64,000 bases of DNA. It comes from Aquabacterium commune. Lineage in GTDB: Bacteria; Pseudomonadota; Gammaproteobacteria; Burkholderiales; Burkholderiaceae_C. The DNA is taken from assembly GCF_004362855.1 (NCBI RefSeq), contig NZ_SNXW01000006.1, positions 62,001 to 126,000 on the forward strand, in the 5' to 3' direction. The notes beneath the pieces are model-generated. The model saw only the letters and a list, made by a program, of their open reading frames with translations, was not told the origin of the DNA and searched no databases. Numbering within the stretch: position 1 is the first letter of the stretch; every line of letters starts with the position of its first letter. The position numbers were made by a program, and so were the translations under genes. This document shows positions 33,888-42,425 of this stretch, piece after piece.

Positions 33888-34212
33888 GTGCGATCGTCCA
33901 GAAAATCCAAGAACGCGGATGCACCGACATGAGGCGAGTGGCATCCTGAAGCGGGTTTTGCACCAACTTATGCAATTCTCATGCCTGTGTTTGGGGCGTT
34001 CTGGGGCTGCCGTGTCCGGGCATGGGTTGCTCGCACCACGGGCATGCGCCGCATGGACGTTGAAAGATCTGTGTTGGTGCGTTTTACGCAACATGCGCCA
34101 ATTTGCACCATGATTGTGCATGATGGGGCGCTCTGGTCGCCAGCGCATGCCCGCATCGCCAGGTGCCTGGCAGCCGTCTGACGCCGCCCTGGCTTGCGCG
34201 ACAATGCACGCC

Positions 34213-34242
34213 ATGAACGCACCCACCATGAACGCACCCACC
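34213..34242 (+). repeat. 15-bp tandem duplication at the ispF start
   Basis: ATGAACGCACCCACC occurs twice in a row (34213-34227 and 34228-34242), followed directly by the ATG at 34243. It adds MNAPT twice to the N-terminus and offers alternative start codons. Confidence 0.9.
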
Positions 34243-34719
34243 ATGCGCATCGGGGAAGGCTGGGACACCCACGCCCTGGTGCAAGGCCGTCCGCTGATCC
34301 TGGGCGGCGTCACCATCCCCCACAGCCATGGCTTGCTCGGTCACTCCGACGCCGACGCTTTGCTCCATGCCATCACCGATGCCTTGCTGGGCGCAGCCGC
34401 CCTGGGCGACATCGGCAAGCTCTTCCCCGACACCGATCCGGCCTTTCGGGGCGCCGATTCCGTGCTGCTGTTGCAAGAGGCTGCGCGGCGTGTGGCCGCT
34501 GAAGGCTGGGCCATCGGCAACATCGACACCACCATCGTGGCCCAGGCGCCCAAGATGGCGCCGCACATCCCGGCCATGCGCGAACGCATCGCCCAGGCCC
34601 TGGGGCTGTCGGTCGATGCGGTCAATGTGAAGGCCAAGACGGCCGAGAAGATGGGGCCGGTGGGCGAGGGCAGGGCCATCGAGGCCCGTGCCGTCTGCCT
34701 GCTCTTCAAGGCGGGTTGA
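34213..34719 (+). CDS. ispF: 2-C-methyl-D-erythritol 2,4-cyclodiphosphate synthase
   Basis: 168 aa from the ATG at 34213, or 158 aa from the ATG at 34243, which is the normal length. The metal site D-x-H is in [12 protein letters not shown] and the third ligand in [27 protein letters not shown] and [19 protein letters not shown] are family signatures. It cyclises CDP-ME-2-phosphate in isoprenoid synthesis. The start codon region is a perfect tandem duplication of 15 bp, giving several in-frame ATGs. Normally joined to ispD; here separated by the toxin-antitoxin and amtB genes. Confidence 0.95.
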   Translation: MNAPTMNAPTMRIGEGWDTHALVQGRPLILGGVTIPHSHGLLGHSDADALLHAITDALLGAAALGDIGKLFPDTDPAFRGADSVLLLQEAARRVAAEGWAIGNIDTTIVAQAPKMAPHIPAMRERIAQALGLSVDAVNVKAKTAEKMGPVGEGRAIEARAVCLLFKAG

Positions 34720-36048
34720 TCAGGGCGCCCGCTTGAGCTTGATGTGCGCCACCAGCCCGCCACCGGGCGCGTTGGCCAGTTCGAAGTCACCGCTCATGCG
34801 CTGCAGGGCCTTGTCCACGATGGCCAGGCCCAGGCCTGCGCCCGTGGCTGCCGTGCGCGCCGCGTCGCCGCGGAAAAAGGGCGTGGTCAGCTGTGGCAGC
34901 TTCTCTGGCGCCACGCCCGGGCCATGGTCGCGCACGCTCAGGATCACCCACGAGCCTGCCCGCGTGTAGCTCACGTCCACGTTGGTGATGCCCGTGTAGG
35001 TGTTGCGGCCATAGCGGCGCGCGTTCTCGAACAGGTTGGTCAGCACGCGGCCCAGTTCGGTCTCGTCGGCCATGACCCGCGTGTCGATGGGCAGCTTGGC
35101 CGTGATGCGGATGCGCTTGGTGTCGCGGAACTGGCTGATGGCTTTGTCCACCACGCTCGACACATGCACAGGCACCAGCTCCACCTCACCGGGCCGGGCG
35201 TAGTCCATGAACTTGTCGATGATGGCGTCGAGCTGGTCGATGTCGGCCGCGATGTTGCGCTTGGCCTCCTCGTCCACCACGCTCATTTCGGCCTCCAGGC
35301 GCAGCCGTGCCAGCGGGGTGCGCAGGTCGTGGCTGATGCCGGCCAGCATCACGGCGCGGTCCTCATCGACCTTGGCCAGCTCGCGGGCCATCCGGTTGAA
35401 GCCCTGGTTCACTTCGCGGATCTCTCGGGTGATCATGGACTCGTCCAGCACCGAGTCGAACTCGCCCTCGCGGATGCGGCTGGCCGCGAACGACAGCTCC
35501 TTGAGCGGCTGGTTGATGAGCCGCGCGATGACGGCCGAGCCCAGCAGCGTGGCGATCAGCGCGATGCCCACCCACACGAACCAGGTGCGCCCCGTGAGCG
35601 GCCCCACCCGGTTGGGATCGGCCTGCAGCCAGTAGTTGTCACGCTCGATCTGGAAGCCCACCCACAGCCCGGGCGTGCCATTGACGGCACTGGCCACGAT
35701 GGTGGCGGGCCCCAGGCGCGAGCGCAGCTCCTGGCTGATCGTGCGCGTCAGGCCGCTGACCTCGAAAGGCTCGAAGCGGTCCGACGGTTCACGCGGTTTG
35801 AGGCGGATGGATTCCTGGTCCGACAGCGTCTTGATCAGCGTGACGCGGTTGATGGCATCGGCGTAGCGCAGCCCCGCCCGCGACAGGTTCACCAGGCTGG
35901 CGATCTGCTGGGCGGATTGCACCGCGCGCGGCTCGAACTCCAGCGCGCGGAAGGTCTGCAGCCAGGCAAAGATGCCTGCCGCCAGCAGCAGCGCCAGGAG
36001 GATGAAGGTTCGCCAGAAGAGACTGAGTGCGAAACGCTTGCGGGGCAT
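34720..36048 (-). CDS. Sensor histidine kinase, EnvZ/RisS-like
   Basis: 442 aa. Two membrane helices (about 10-30 and 160-182) flank a periplasmic domain of about 130 residues. HAMP linker follows (RLINQPLKELSFAASRIREG). Dimerisation/phosphoacceptor: ISHDLRTPLARLRLEAEMS with the H-box histidine. ATPase: LTNLFENARRYG (N box), VRDHGPGVAPEKL (G1) and GAGLGLAIVDKAL (G2). Paired with the OmpR-type regulator 3 bp upstream of it on the same strand. In Burkholderiales this pair corresponds to EnvZ-OmpR/RisS-RisA, sensing osmotic or envelope conditions; the signal here is not known. Confidence 0.92.
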   Translation of the reverse strand: MPRKRFALSLFWRTFILLALLLAAGIFAWLQTFRALEFEPRAVQSAQQIASLVNLSRAGLRYADAINRVTLIKTLSDQESIRLKPREPSDRFEPFEVSGLTRTISQELRSRLGPATIVASAVNGTPGLWVGFQIERDNYWLQADPNRVGPLTGRTWFVWVGIALIATLLGSAVIARLINQPLKELSFAASRIREGEFDSVLDESMITREIREVNQGFNRMARELAKVDEDRAVMLAGISHDLRTPLARLRLEAEMSVVDEEAKRNIAADIDQLDAIIDKFMDYARPGEVELVPVHVSSVVDKAISQFRDTKRIRITAKLPIDTRVMADETELGRVLTNLFENARRYGRNTYTGITNVDVSYTRAGSWVILSVRDHGPGVAPEKLPQLTTPFFRGDAARTAATGAGLGLAIVDKALQRMSGDFELANAPGGGLVAHIKLKRAP

Positions 36049-36051
36049 CGA

Positions 36052-36789
36052 TCAGGCCCCACCGTCCGGCACGAACACATAGCCCACGCCCCAGACGGTC
36101 TGGATGTAGCGCGGCTGGGCCGGGTCGGGCTCGATCATCTTGCGCAGGCGCGAGATCTGCACGTCCAGGCTGCGGTCGAAGGGCTCGAACTCGCGGCCAC
36201 GCGCCAGTTGGGCCAGCTTGTCACGGCTGAGCGGCTGGCGTGGGTGGCGCACCAGGGCCTTGAGCATGGAGAACTCGCCGGTGGTCAGCGCGATCGGCTC
36301 GCCTTCTTTGCTCAAGCGGCGCAGGGCGAGGTCGAACTCGAAGGGGCCGAAAGTGACGGTCTGAGCTTCCTTGGCCGGTGCACCAGGCGCTTCCTGGGCC
36401 GGACGGCGACGCAGCACGGCGTGGATGCGGGCCAGCAACTCGCGCGGGTTGAAGGGTTTGGGCAGGTAGTCGTCCGCACCCACTTCCAGGCCGACGATGC
36501 GGTCCACGTCCTCGACCTTGGCCGTCAGCATGATGATGGGCGTGCTGTCGTTGGCGGCGCGCAGGCGGCGGCAGATGGACAGGCCGTCCTCGCCGGGCAG
36601 CATCAGGTCCAGCACGATCAGGTCCACGGTTTCGCGCGTCAGCAGGCGGTTCAGCGCCTTGGCATCTTCGGCCAGCAGCACCTCGAAACCCTCCTGGCTG
36701 AGGTAGCGGCGCAGCAGGTCGCGGATGCGGGCGTCGTCATCGACCACCAGGACTCGGTCCGGGCGCTGGTTGGCGTTGGTGGGGGTCAT
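36052..36789 (-). CDS. ompR: OmpR-family response regulator
   Basis: 245 aa from the ATG at 36789, preceded by GAGGA. Receiver domain: VLVVDDDARIRDLLRRYL (acidic pocket), LIVLDLMLPGEDGL (phospho-Asp), LTAKVEDVDRI (Thr/Ser switch) and DYLPKPFNPREL (Lys). C-terminal winged helix: EFSMLKALVRHPRQPLSRDK, then RSLDVQISRLRKMIE and TVWGVGYVFVPDG. First gene of a two-gene operon with the sensor kinase. OmpR is used as a family name; target genes cannot be inferred. Confidence 0.93.
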   Translation of the reverse strand: MTPTNANQRPDRVLVVDDDARIRDLLRRYLSQEGFEVLLAEDAKALNRLLTRETVDLIVLDLMLPGEDGLSICRRLRAANDSTPIIMLTAKVEDVDRIVGLEVGADDYLPKPFNPRELLARIHAVLRRRPAQEAPGAPAKEAQTVTFGPFEFDLALRRLSKEGEPIALTTGEFSMLKALVRHPRQPLSRDKLAQLARGREFEPFDRSLDVQISRLRKMIEPDPAQPRYIQTVWGVGYVFVPDGGA

Positions 36790-36987
36790 GCAGGGGTCCT
36801 CGGCATTTGTAACAAGCGCGGATTGTGCGCAGGTTGCGAGTGGCAAAACGAGGGTTCTGACCGCTTGTTACAAATCTTGCCGCCATCGCGTGTCCGCGTC
36901 AAGCACTTGCAAAGAAGGTTCAAGCCGTCGGCGAAAAGGGCGCTGCGTGCGTTAAAACGGGGTCTTCACTCCCGAAAGAGCCTGCCC

Positions 36988-37722
36988 ATGCCCCGTTTTG
37001 TCACGTCTGCTGCCCGCCGCGTTCTGCCTGCCCTGGCCTTGAGTTTGCCGCTGGTGGCCGCCCATGCAGGTGAGCCAGATCGTCGCAACGTCGTGCAGTT
37101 TTCGGCCACGGCGACGGAAGAATTGACGCAAGACCAGCTCACCGTCACGCTGGAGGCCGTCAAGGAGGGCAGCCAGGCCGCCGACGTGCAGGCCGAACTC
37201 AAGCGCCTGCTGGACGCCGCTTTGACCGAGGCCCGCAAGCAGGCCCAGGCCACCACGCCCGAAGCGCTCAGCGTGCGCACTGGCAGCTTCAACCTCTACC
37301 CGCGCTACAACAACACCGGCAAAGCCAATGGCTGGCAGGGCTCGGCCCAACTGGTGCTGTCTGGCAACGATGCGGGCAAGGTGTCGCAGGCAGCCGGCAA
37401 GCTCAACCAGCTCAATGTGGTCAATGTCAGCTATGGCCTGTCGCGCAGCGTGCGCGAGCAGCACGAGAGCCAACTCACCACCGAGGCGATCGGCCGCTTC
37501 AAGCTGCGTGCGGCCCAGATCGCGCGCGACTTCGGCATGAAGGGCTACACCCTCGGCGCGATGTCGGTATCGTCCACCGAGCCAGGCTTCGAGCCCCGTC
37601 CGGTCATGATGGCCATGCGCGCCAAGGCCGAAGCCATGTCGGCCGACGCACCGCTGCCGGTGGCGCCGGGCAAGGGCGTGCTGTCGGTGACGGTGTCGGG
37701 TGAGGTCGTGCTGACGCCCTGA
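36988..37722 (+). CDS. Periplasmic SIMPL-domain protein (DUF541)
   Basis: 244 aa, ATG with GAAAGAG upstream. Signal peptide about residues 1-27 (LPALALSLPLVAAHA). The rest is one SIMPL domain: VVQFSATATEELTQDQLTVT, the typical opening beta-strand, then FNLYPRYNNTGKANGWQGSA and LTTEAIGRFKLRAAQIARDF. C-terminus ends VLSVTVSGEVVLTP. Members are periplasmic, of unproven function, related to mammalian SIMPL and to E. coli YggE, which lowers oxidative stress. It diverges from ompR with about 200 bp between, and converges with bpt at 4 bp. Confidence 0.9.
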   Translation: MPRFVTSAARRVLPALALSLPLVAAHAGEPDRRNVVQFSATATEELTQDQLTVTLEAVKEGSQAADVQAELKRLLDAALTEARKQAQATTPEALSVRTGSFNLYPRYNNTGKANGWQGSAQLVLSGNDAGKVSQAAGKLNQLNVVNVSYGLSRSVREQHESQLTTEAIGRFKLRAAQIARDFGMKGYTLGAMSVSSTEPGFEPRPVMMAMRAKAEAMSADAPLPVAPGKGVLSVTVSGEVVLTP

Positions 37723-37726
37723 GCGC

Positions 37727-38464
37727 TCAGCCCTCTCGCCACTGCCCACCGATGTAGCACTGGTGCGGCGAGAACTTGGTCTTGTAGGCCATCTTCGGGC
37801 TCTCGCCGATCCAGTAGCCCAGGTAAAGATAGGGCAGGCCCAGCTCCCGGGCCTGTCGCACCTGCCACTGCACGTTGTAGGTGCCGTAGCTGGTGTGGGG
37901 CTCGGGTTCGTAGAAGGTATAGACCGCAGACAGCCCGTCGTTGAGCACGTCCAGCACCGACACCATCTTCAAGACGCCCTGGGCTTCGCCCTCCTTGGCG
38001 GGCTCACGGAACTCTACCAGGCGCGAATTCACGCGGCTGTGCAGCAGGAACTGCGTGTACTGGTCCACCGAGTCGTGGTCCATGCCGCCGCCCCGGTGGC
38101 GGCCAGCCTGGTAGCGCAGGTAGAGCTGGTAGTGCTCCTGGCTGAAGCACAGGCGCAGCACCTGGGCTTCGAGGTGCTCGTGGGCCTTCCAGGCGCGTGC
38201 CTGGCTGCGCGTCGGCTCGAATCGGTCCACCGGCAGGCGCAGGGGCACGCAGGCGCGGCAGCCATCGCAATGCGGTCGGTAGGTGAACATGCCGCTGCGG
38301 CGAAAGCCATTGGCCACCAGGCCGGAATACACATCGGCATTGATGACGTGGCTGGGTGTCGCGACCTGCGAGCGTGCTGTGCGGCCATCCAGGTAGCTGC
38401 ACGGGTAGGGGGCTGTAGCATAAAACTGCAACGACGCCAGGGGCAGGTCTTTGGGATGGGTCAC
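37727..38464 (-). CDS. bpt: Aspartate/glutamate leucyltransferase (N-degron pathway)
   Basis: 245 aa. The N-terminal half has the ATE-N Cys-rich site: [13 protein letters not shown] and [15 protein letters not shown], three conserved cysteines. C-terminal half: [36 protein letters not shown] and [17 protein letters not shown]. This matches bacterial Bpt, which moves Leu from Leu-tRNA to N-terminal Asp or Glu and marks proteins for ClpS-ClpAP. Its start overlaps the aat stop by 4 bp, so the two N-degron transferases are coupled. Confidence 0.95.
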   Translation of the reverse strand: MTHPKDLPLASLQFYATAPYPCSYLDGRTARSQVATPSHVINADVYSGLVANGFRRSGMFTYRPHCDGCRACVPLRLPVDRFEPTRSQARAWKAHEHLEAQVLRLCFSQEHYQLYLRYQAGRHRGGGMDHDSVDQYTQFLLHSRVNSRLVEFREPAKEGEAQGVLKMVSVLDVLNDGLSAVYTFYEPEPHTSYGTYNVQWQVRQARELGLPYLYLGYWIGESPKMAYKTKFSPHQCYIGGQWREG

Positions 38465-39216
38465 GGTCCGGGGTGTTGGTGTTCCGTTCCGGTCAGTTCA
38501 GACCAGATCGATTCATCATAGGCCCAATTGTCGGGGGGCGGCAGCGCTGTCACCCGATTGAGGTGGTCTTCGAAGCGCGCGCGTGGCCAGGGCCTGGCGC
38601 CCAGGGAGGCCAGGTGCGCCGTTTCCTGTTGGCAGTCGATGACCTCGATGCCGTGGCGACGGCAAAACGCCACCAGTCCGGCGAGCGCGATCTTGGAGGC
38701 GTCCGTGCGGTGCGAGAACATGGACTCGCCGTAGAACATCCGCCCGATGCTGACACCGTACAGCCCACCCACCAGGGTGCCATCGATCCAGGTCTCGAAA
38801 GAGTGCACGCGTCCCATGCGGTGCCATTGCGCATAGACCGCGCGCATCTCGGGCAGGATCCAGGTGCCTGCCTGGCCATCTCGGGGCGTGGAGGCGCAGG
38901 CCTGCGAGACAGCCTCGAAGGCGCTGTCGATGCGCAGTTCACAGCCAGGGGTGATCAGGAAGCGCTGCAGGGTCTTGCGCAGCGAGCGCGACAGCTTGAA
39001 CTCGGCGACAGGCAGGACCATGCGCGGGTCGGTGCTCCACCACAGCACAGGTTGGCCTTCGCTGAACCACGGGAAGATGCCGCGCTGGTAGGCGGCCTGC
39101 AGGCGCTCCGTGCTGAGATCGTCCCCGGCAGCCAGCAAGCCGGGTGCATCGGAGTCCGGCCCCAGTGCCTGTGCGGTGTCGGGGAAGGGGGTGTCCGGGT
39201 GCAGCCAGGGGATCAT
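38461..39216 (-). CDS. aat: Leucyl/phenylalanyl-tRNA-protein transferase
   Basis: 251 aa from the ATG at 39216 ([18 protein letters not shown]); a start 12 codons upstream is open but that part is hydrophobic and not conserved. Signatures: [75 protein letters not shown] and [17 protein letters not shown]. It attaches Leu/Phe to N-terminal Lys or Arg. Operon with bpt, so both arms of the bacterial N-end rule are made together. Confidence 0.96.
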   Translation of the reverse strand: MIPWLHPDTPFPDTAQALGPDSDAPGLLAAGDDLSTERLQAAYQRGIFPWFSEGQPVLWWSTDPRMVLPVAEFKLSRSLRKTLQRFLITPGCELRIDSAFEAVSQACASTPRDGQAGTWILPEMRAVYAQWHRMGRVHSFETWIDGTLVGGLYGVSIGRMFYGESMFSHRTDASKIALAGLVAFCRRHGIEVIDCQQETAHLASLGARPWPRARFEDHLNRVTALPPPDNWAYDESIWSELTGTEHQHPGP

Positions 39217-39240
39217 GGGCGGAAGCAGACAAAGAAAAAA

Positions 39241-39262
39241 GCCCGATGGCAAGCCATCGGGC
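39241..39262 (-). terminator. Intrinsic terminator between phasin and aat
   Basis: GCCCGATGGC-AA-GCCATCGGGC, a 10-bp stem; on the minus strand it is followed by TTTTTTCTTT. It closes the phasin transcript upstream of aat. A further inverted pair, CTGAAAGGT (39262-39270) and ACCTTTCAG (39306-39314), lies between it and the phasin stop. Confidence 0.88.
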
Positions 39263-39435
39263 TGAAAGGTACCTTAGAAAAGGTTCATGGGGTACCGAGG
39301 AGACAACCTTTCAGGGAGTACCGCTTGTCCAGAGCGGCATCCTCAGAGATCGGGCTGGCGGTTGAAAGTTCAAGCCGATCAGGCCAGGTGCTGCGCAAAG
39401 TTGTGTCAAGCGCGCCCCGATCTCTCAAACAGGTC

Positions 39436-39993
39436 TCAGGCAGCCTTGCGCTTGGCAGCGGCGGTGGCGGTCTGGGTGGCCTTCACGGCGGTGTTGGTCA
39501 TGGCCTGGAAGTTGGCTTCGGCGACGTCGGCGGCTTGCTTGGCAGCCTTGTGCACGGAGTCGAAAGCGTTGTTGGCGGCAGCGACAGCCGACTTCACCAG
39601 GACCACGGCGTTTTCGGTGCCAGCGGGTGCGTTCTTCACGGCGTTGTCCACGACAGCGGCGAACTTCTTCTGGGCGTCGGAGACTTGCGACTCGGCCAGC
39701 TTGCTCACTTCAGCGCCGGTGCTGGAAGCGATGTCGTACAGGTGACGACCGTAGGCAGCAGCCTTCTCGGCGGAGGGTTGCAGCAGGGCGGTCTGCAGGG
39801 CCAGCAGTTCTTGGGCGTCCTTGACGGCCAGCACAGCCTTGGCGTGCTCGGAAGCTTCTTCCAGGGTGGTCTTGGCCACTTGCAGGTTCAGCTCCAGCAC
39901 TTTTTCGACGCCTTCGAAGGCCTTTTGGCCCAGGTCGAACAGGGAAGCGATTTGGGCCTTCTGGGTGGCCAGGATTTGTTCAGCAGTCAGCAT
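39436..39993 (-). CDS. phaP: Phasin (PHA granule-associated protein)
   Basis: 185 aa from the ATG at 39993 with CGGAG upstream; the long frame beyond it is antisense to ppa and is not coding. The sequence MLTAEQILATQKAQIASLFD and LGQKAFEGVEKVLELNLQVA, then TTLEEASEHAKAVLAVKDAQ, is typical of Burkholderiales phasins; it is almost all alpha-helical and Ala-rich, ending AAKRKAA. Phasins coat polyhydroxyalkanoate granules. PHA synthase genes are not in the window. Possible PhaR boxes lie upstream. Confidence 0.95.
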   Translation of the reverse strand: MLTAEQILATQKAQIASLFDLGQKAFEGVEKVLELNLQVAKTTLEEASEHAKAVLAVKDAQELLALQTALLQPSAEKAAAYGRHLYDIASSTGAEVSKLAESQVSDAQKKFAAVVDNAVKNAPAGTENAVVLVKSAVAAANNAFDSVHKAAKQAADVAEANFQAMTNTAVKATQTATAAAKRKAA

Positions 39994-40051
39994 GTCAATC
40001 TCCGTTTGGATGGTGGGATGATTGCAACTGCAGCGACTTCGTTGTCTTTGC

Positions 40052-40121
40052 TGCGATGCAACATGATGCTCAGTATAGGCAGGCGCGCGGCAAATGCAAG
40101 TGCTTTTTGTGCGCTGCAGCA
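40052..40121 (-). promoter_or_regulatory. Possible PhaR-binding boxes upstream of the phasin
   Basis: TGCGATGCAACA (40052-40063) and TGCGCTGCAGCA (40110-40121) each match 10 of 12 bases of the PhaR-type box TGCACTGCAACA as I recall it from Cupriavidus. They lie 60-130 bp upstream of phaP. PhaR represses phasin genes until granules form. Confidence 0.4.
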
Positions 40122-40257
40122 ACCACGCTGTAAAAAATGTCGCAAATTTGACAGGGGCGCGTGAACATGGGGTAGGGCGCCGGTCTGGTGAGGGCGGGTG
40201 CCGGCATCGCCTACACTGGTGGCTGTCTCGCATTCCAACCCTTGACGAGCCTTCACC

Positions 40258-40791
40258 ATGAGCCTGCTCAATGTCCCCGCTGGCGCCAAAGCGCCTGATG
40301 CCTTCAACGTCATCATCGAAATCCCGGCCAACGCCGATCCGATCAAGTACGAAATCGACCACGAAACCGGTGCCGTCTTCGTCGATCGCTTCATGGGCAC
40401 GGCGATGCACTACCCCTGCAACTACGGTTACGTGCCGCAGACCGTCGCTGCCGACGGCGACCCGGTCGATGTGCTGGTCGTCACGCCCTTCCCCCTGCTG
40501 CCTGGCGTGGTCATCCCTTGCCGTCCGCTGGGCATCCTGAAGATGGAAGACGAGGCCGGCGGTGACTCCAAGCTGGTGGCCGTGCCGACCGAGAAGATCT
40601 GCGCCATGTACAAGGACATCCAGAAACTGGAAGACCTGCCGGCGCTGCTGATCTCGCAGATCAAGCACTTCTTCGAGCACTACAAGGACCTGGAGCCTGG
40701 CAAGTGGGTGAAGGTCACCGGCTGGGAAGGCATCGATGCCGCCAAGGCCGAAGTGGTCGAAGGCCTGGAAGCTTTCAAGAAGCAACACTGA
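40258..40791 (+). CDS. ppa: Inorganic pyrophosphatase, family I
   Basis: 177 aa, usual size. Active-site acidic residues are in [20 protein letters not shown] (the D-x-D-P-x-D signature) with upstream [31 protein letters not shown] completes the C-terminus. It hydrolyses pyrophosphate in the cytoplasm. No strong ribosome site, but start and length agree with the family. Divergent from phasin; followed by a terminator. Confidence 0.97.
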   Translation: MSLLNVPAGAKAPDAFNVIIEIPANADPIKYEIDHETGAVFVDRFMGTAMHYPCNYGYVPQTVAADGDPVDVLVVTPFPLLPGVVIPCRPLGILKMEDEAGGDSKLVAVPTEKICAMYKDIQKLEDLPALLISQIKHFFEHYKDLEPGKWVKVTGWEGIDAAKAEVVEGLEAFKKQH

Positions 40792-40860
40792 TGGCCGGGC
40801 GGTTGGGCACCGCCTGACGGTGGTGCCGGCCCTCATCCCTCGACATCGACATTGACGATG

Positions 40861-40892
40861 AGCCGCTGCCTCCGCAAGGAGGGGCGGCTTTT
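40861..40892 (+). terminator. Intrinsic terminator after ppa
   Basis: AGCCGC-TG-CCTCC-GCAA-GGAGG-G-GCGGCT followed by TTT. It lies between the convergent ppa and aminotransferase genes. Confidence 0.8.
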
Positions 40893-40906
40893 CACATGCG
40901 GCAAGC

Positions 40907-42214
40907 TCAAGTCAAGGTGAGGATCGCTGCGCGCAAGGTGGCTGCGATCTGGTCGATGTGCGAAGCCCCGACGATGAGTGGCGGCGAGATGGCGATGTTG
41001 TCGCCCGTGGCGCGCACCAGCAGGCCCGCGTCCCAGCAGGACTGGAACACCTCGAAGGCGCGTCGGCCCGGTGCGCCAGGGCGCGGTTCGAACTCGATGG
41101 CGCCCACCAGCCCAGTGTTGCGGATGTCGATGACGTGCGGCAAGCCGCGCAAGCTGTGCAGGGCGTCTTCCAGGACGGATTGCAGCTGCGCACCGCGGGT
41201 CAGCAGGCCTTCGTCGTCGAAGGTGTCCAGCGTGGCCAGGGCGGCGGCACAGGCCAGCGGGTGGCCGGAGTAGGTGTAGCCGTGCGGCAGTTCGATGGCC
41301 GTGGGTGGCCCTTGCATGAAGGCGTCGTGGATGCCTTGCTGGACGAACACCGCGCCCATCGGCACGCAGCCGTTGGTCAGGCCCTTGGCGGTGGTGAGGA
41401 TGTCCGGCGTGACGCCGTAGTGCTGCGCCGCAAACGGTGCGCCCAGCCGGCCAAAGCCGGTGATGACCTCGTCAAAGATCAAGAGGATGCCGTGCCGGGT
41501 GCAGATCTCGCGCAGCCGCTCCAGGTAGCCTTTCGGTGGCATGAGCGCGCCCGTGGAGCCCGCCATCGGTTCGACGATGACGGCCGCGATGGTCGTGGCA
41601 TCGTGCAGGGCGACCAGACGTTCCAGATCGTCGGCCAGTTCTGCGCCATGTGCGGGCTGACCGCGGGTGAAGGCGTTGCGCGTCAGGTCGTGCGTGTGGC
41701 GCAGGTGGTCGATGCCGCTGAGGCTGCTGCCGAAGGCTTTGCGGTTGCCGCCGATGCCCCCGACCGCGGTGCCGCCAAAGTTGACGCCGTGGTAGCCACG
41801 CTCGCGCCCGACCAGCCGGGTGCGGTGCGACTCGCCGCGCACGCGGTGGTAAGACAGTGCGATCTTCAAGGCGGTCTCGACCGACTCGGAGCCCGAGTTG
41901 GTGAAGAACACGCGGTTGAGTCCGGCGGGCGCGTACCGCTGCAGGCGGTGGGCCAGCTCGAACGCGAGGGGGTGACCCATCTGGAAGGGCGGGGCGAAGT
42001 CCATCTCTGCGGCCTGGCGCGCGATGGCCGCCACGATGCGCGGGCGGGCGTGGCCGGCGTTCACGCACCACAGGCCGGCGGTGCCGTCGAGGATCTGGCG
42101 CCCGTCGGGGGTCCAGTAGTGCATGCCTTCGGCCCTGGACACCAGCCGGGGGGCTTGCTTGAAGTCGCGGTTGGCCGTGAACGGCATCCAGAGGGCGTCG
42201 AGGTTCAGATCCAT
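40907..42214 (-). CDS. Class-III aminotransferase (omega-amino acid:pyruvate type)
   Basis: 435 aa. PLP-enzyme features: FFTNSGSESVETALKIAL (phosphate-binding), RGYHGVNFGGTAVGGI, LLIFDEVITGFGRLG (Asp contacting the PLP ring) and DILTTAKGLTNGCVPMGAV with the Schiff-base Lys in TTAKGLTNG. The opening LDALWMPFTANRDFKQAPRL is typical of beta-alanine/omega-amino-acid:pyruvate transaminases of Burkholderiales and Pseudomonas. The substrate is a guess at family level. It is divergent from isocitrate lyase, and a 20-bp palindrome lies about 60 bp upstream of its start. Confidence 0.9.
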   Translation of the reverse strand: MDLNLDALWMPFTANRDFKQAPRLVSRAEGMHYWTPDGRQILDGTAGLWCVNAGHARPRIVAAIARQAAEMDFAPPFQMGHPLAFELAHRLQRYAPAGLNRVFFTNSGSESVETALKIALSYHRVRGESHRTRLVGRERGYHGVNFGGTAVGGIGGNRKAFGSSLSGIDHLRHTHDLTRNAFTRGQPAHGAELADDLERLVALHDATTIAAVIVEPMAGSTGALMPPKGYLERLREICTRHGILLIFDEVITGFGRLGAPFAAQHYGVTPDILTTAKGLTNGCVPMGAVFVQQGIHDAFMQGPPTAIELPHGYTYSGHPLACAAALATLDTFDDEGLLTRGAQLQSVLEDALHSLRGLPHVIDIRNTGLVGAIEFEPRPGAPGRRAFEVFQSCWDAGLLVRATGDNIAISPPLIVGASHIDQIAATLRAAILTLT

Positions 42215-42275
42215 GCGGACTCCTGCGCAGCAGCGGCATCTGTCCCAGGTGAGGCCGCGAAGTCACATCATGACA

Positions 42276-42295
42276 TTTCGCACGACCGTGCGAAA
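42276..42295. promoter_or_regulatory. Perfect 20-bp palindrome, probable operator
   Basis: TTTCGCACG-AC-CGTGCGAAA, fully complementary arms, in the 211-bp divergent region between the aminotransferase and aceA. A further partial half-site AAAGTGCG follows. Position suggests a repressor or activator site for one or both genes. Confidence 0.6.
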
Positions 42296-42334
42296 AAGTG
42301 CGTTTGGCTGTTGTTGCGCCCCCTCAAACGAGTG

Positions 42335-42385
42335 GTCTTATATAAGACATAAGTGTTTACCGGTGCTGGGAATTGCTGCTAAAGT
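42335..42385 (+). promoter_or_regulatory. aceA promoter with TCTTATATAAGA palindrome
   Basis: GTCTTATATAAGAC (42335-42348) is a perfect 14-bp palindrome, directly followed by a good sigma-70-type promoter: TTTACC at 42356-42361, an 18-bp spacer and TAAAGT at 42380-42385, about 40 bp before the aceA ATG. Location just upstream of the -35 box suits an activator or a repressor of glyoxylate/TCA genes; I recall similar ATATAAG palindromes near TCA genes in this order but cannot confirm. Confidence 0.65.
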
Positions 42386-42425
42386 GCGGGTTTTCTAGCA
42401 CCGCCTCTCAACCCCGGAGATCTTC

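Noticed and set aside
34744-36987. Long 5' extension of the SIMPL-domain frame
   Set aside because: Antisense to the kinase and regulator genes; signal peptide and ribosome site fix the start at 36988.
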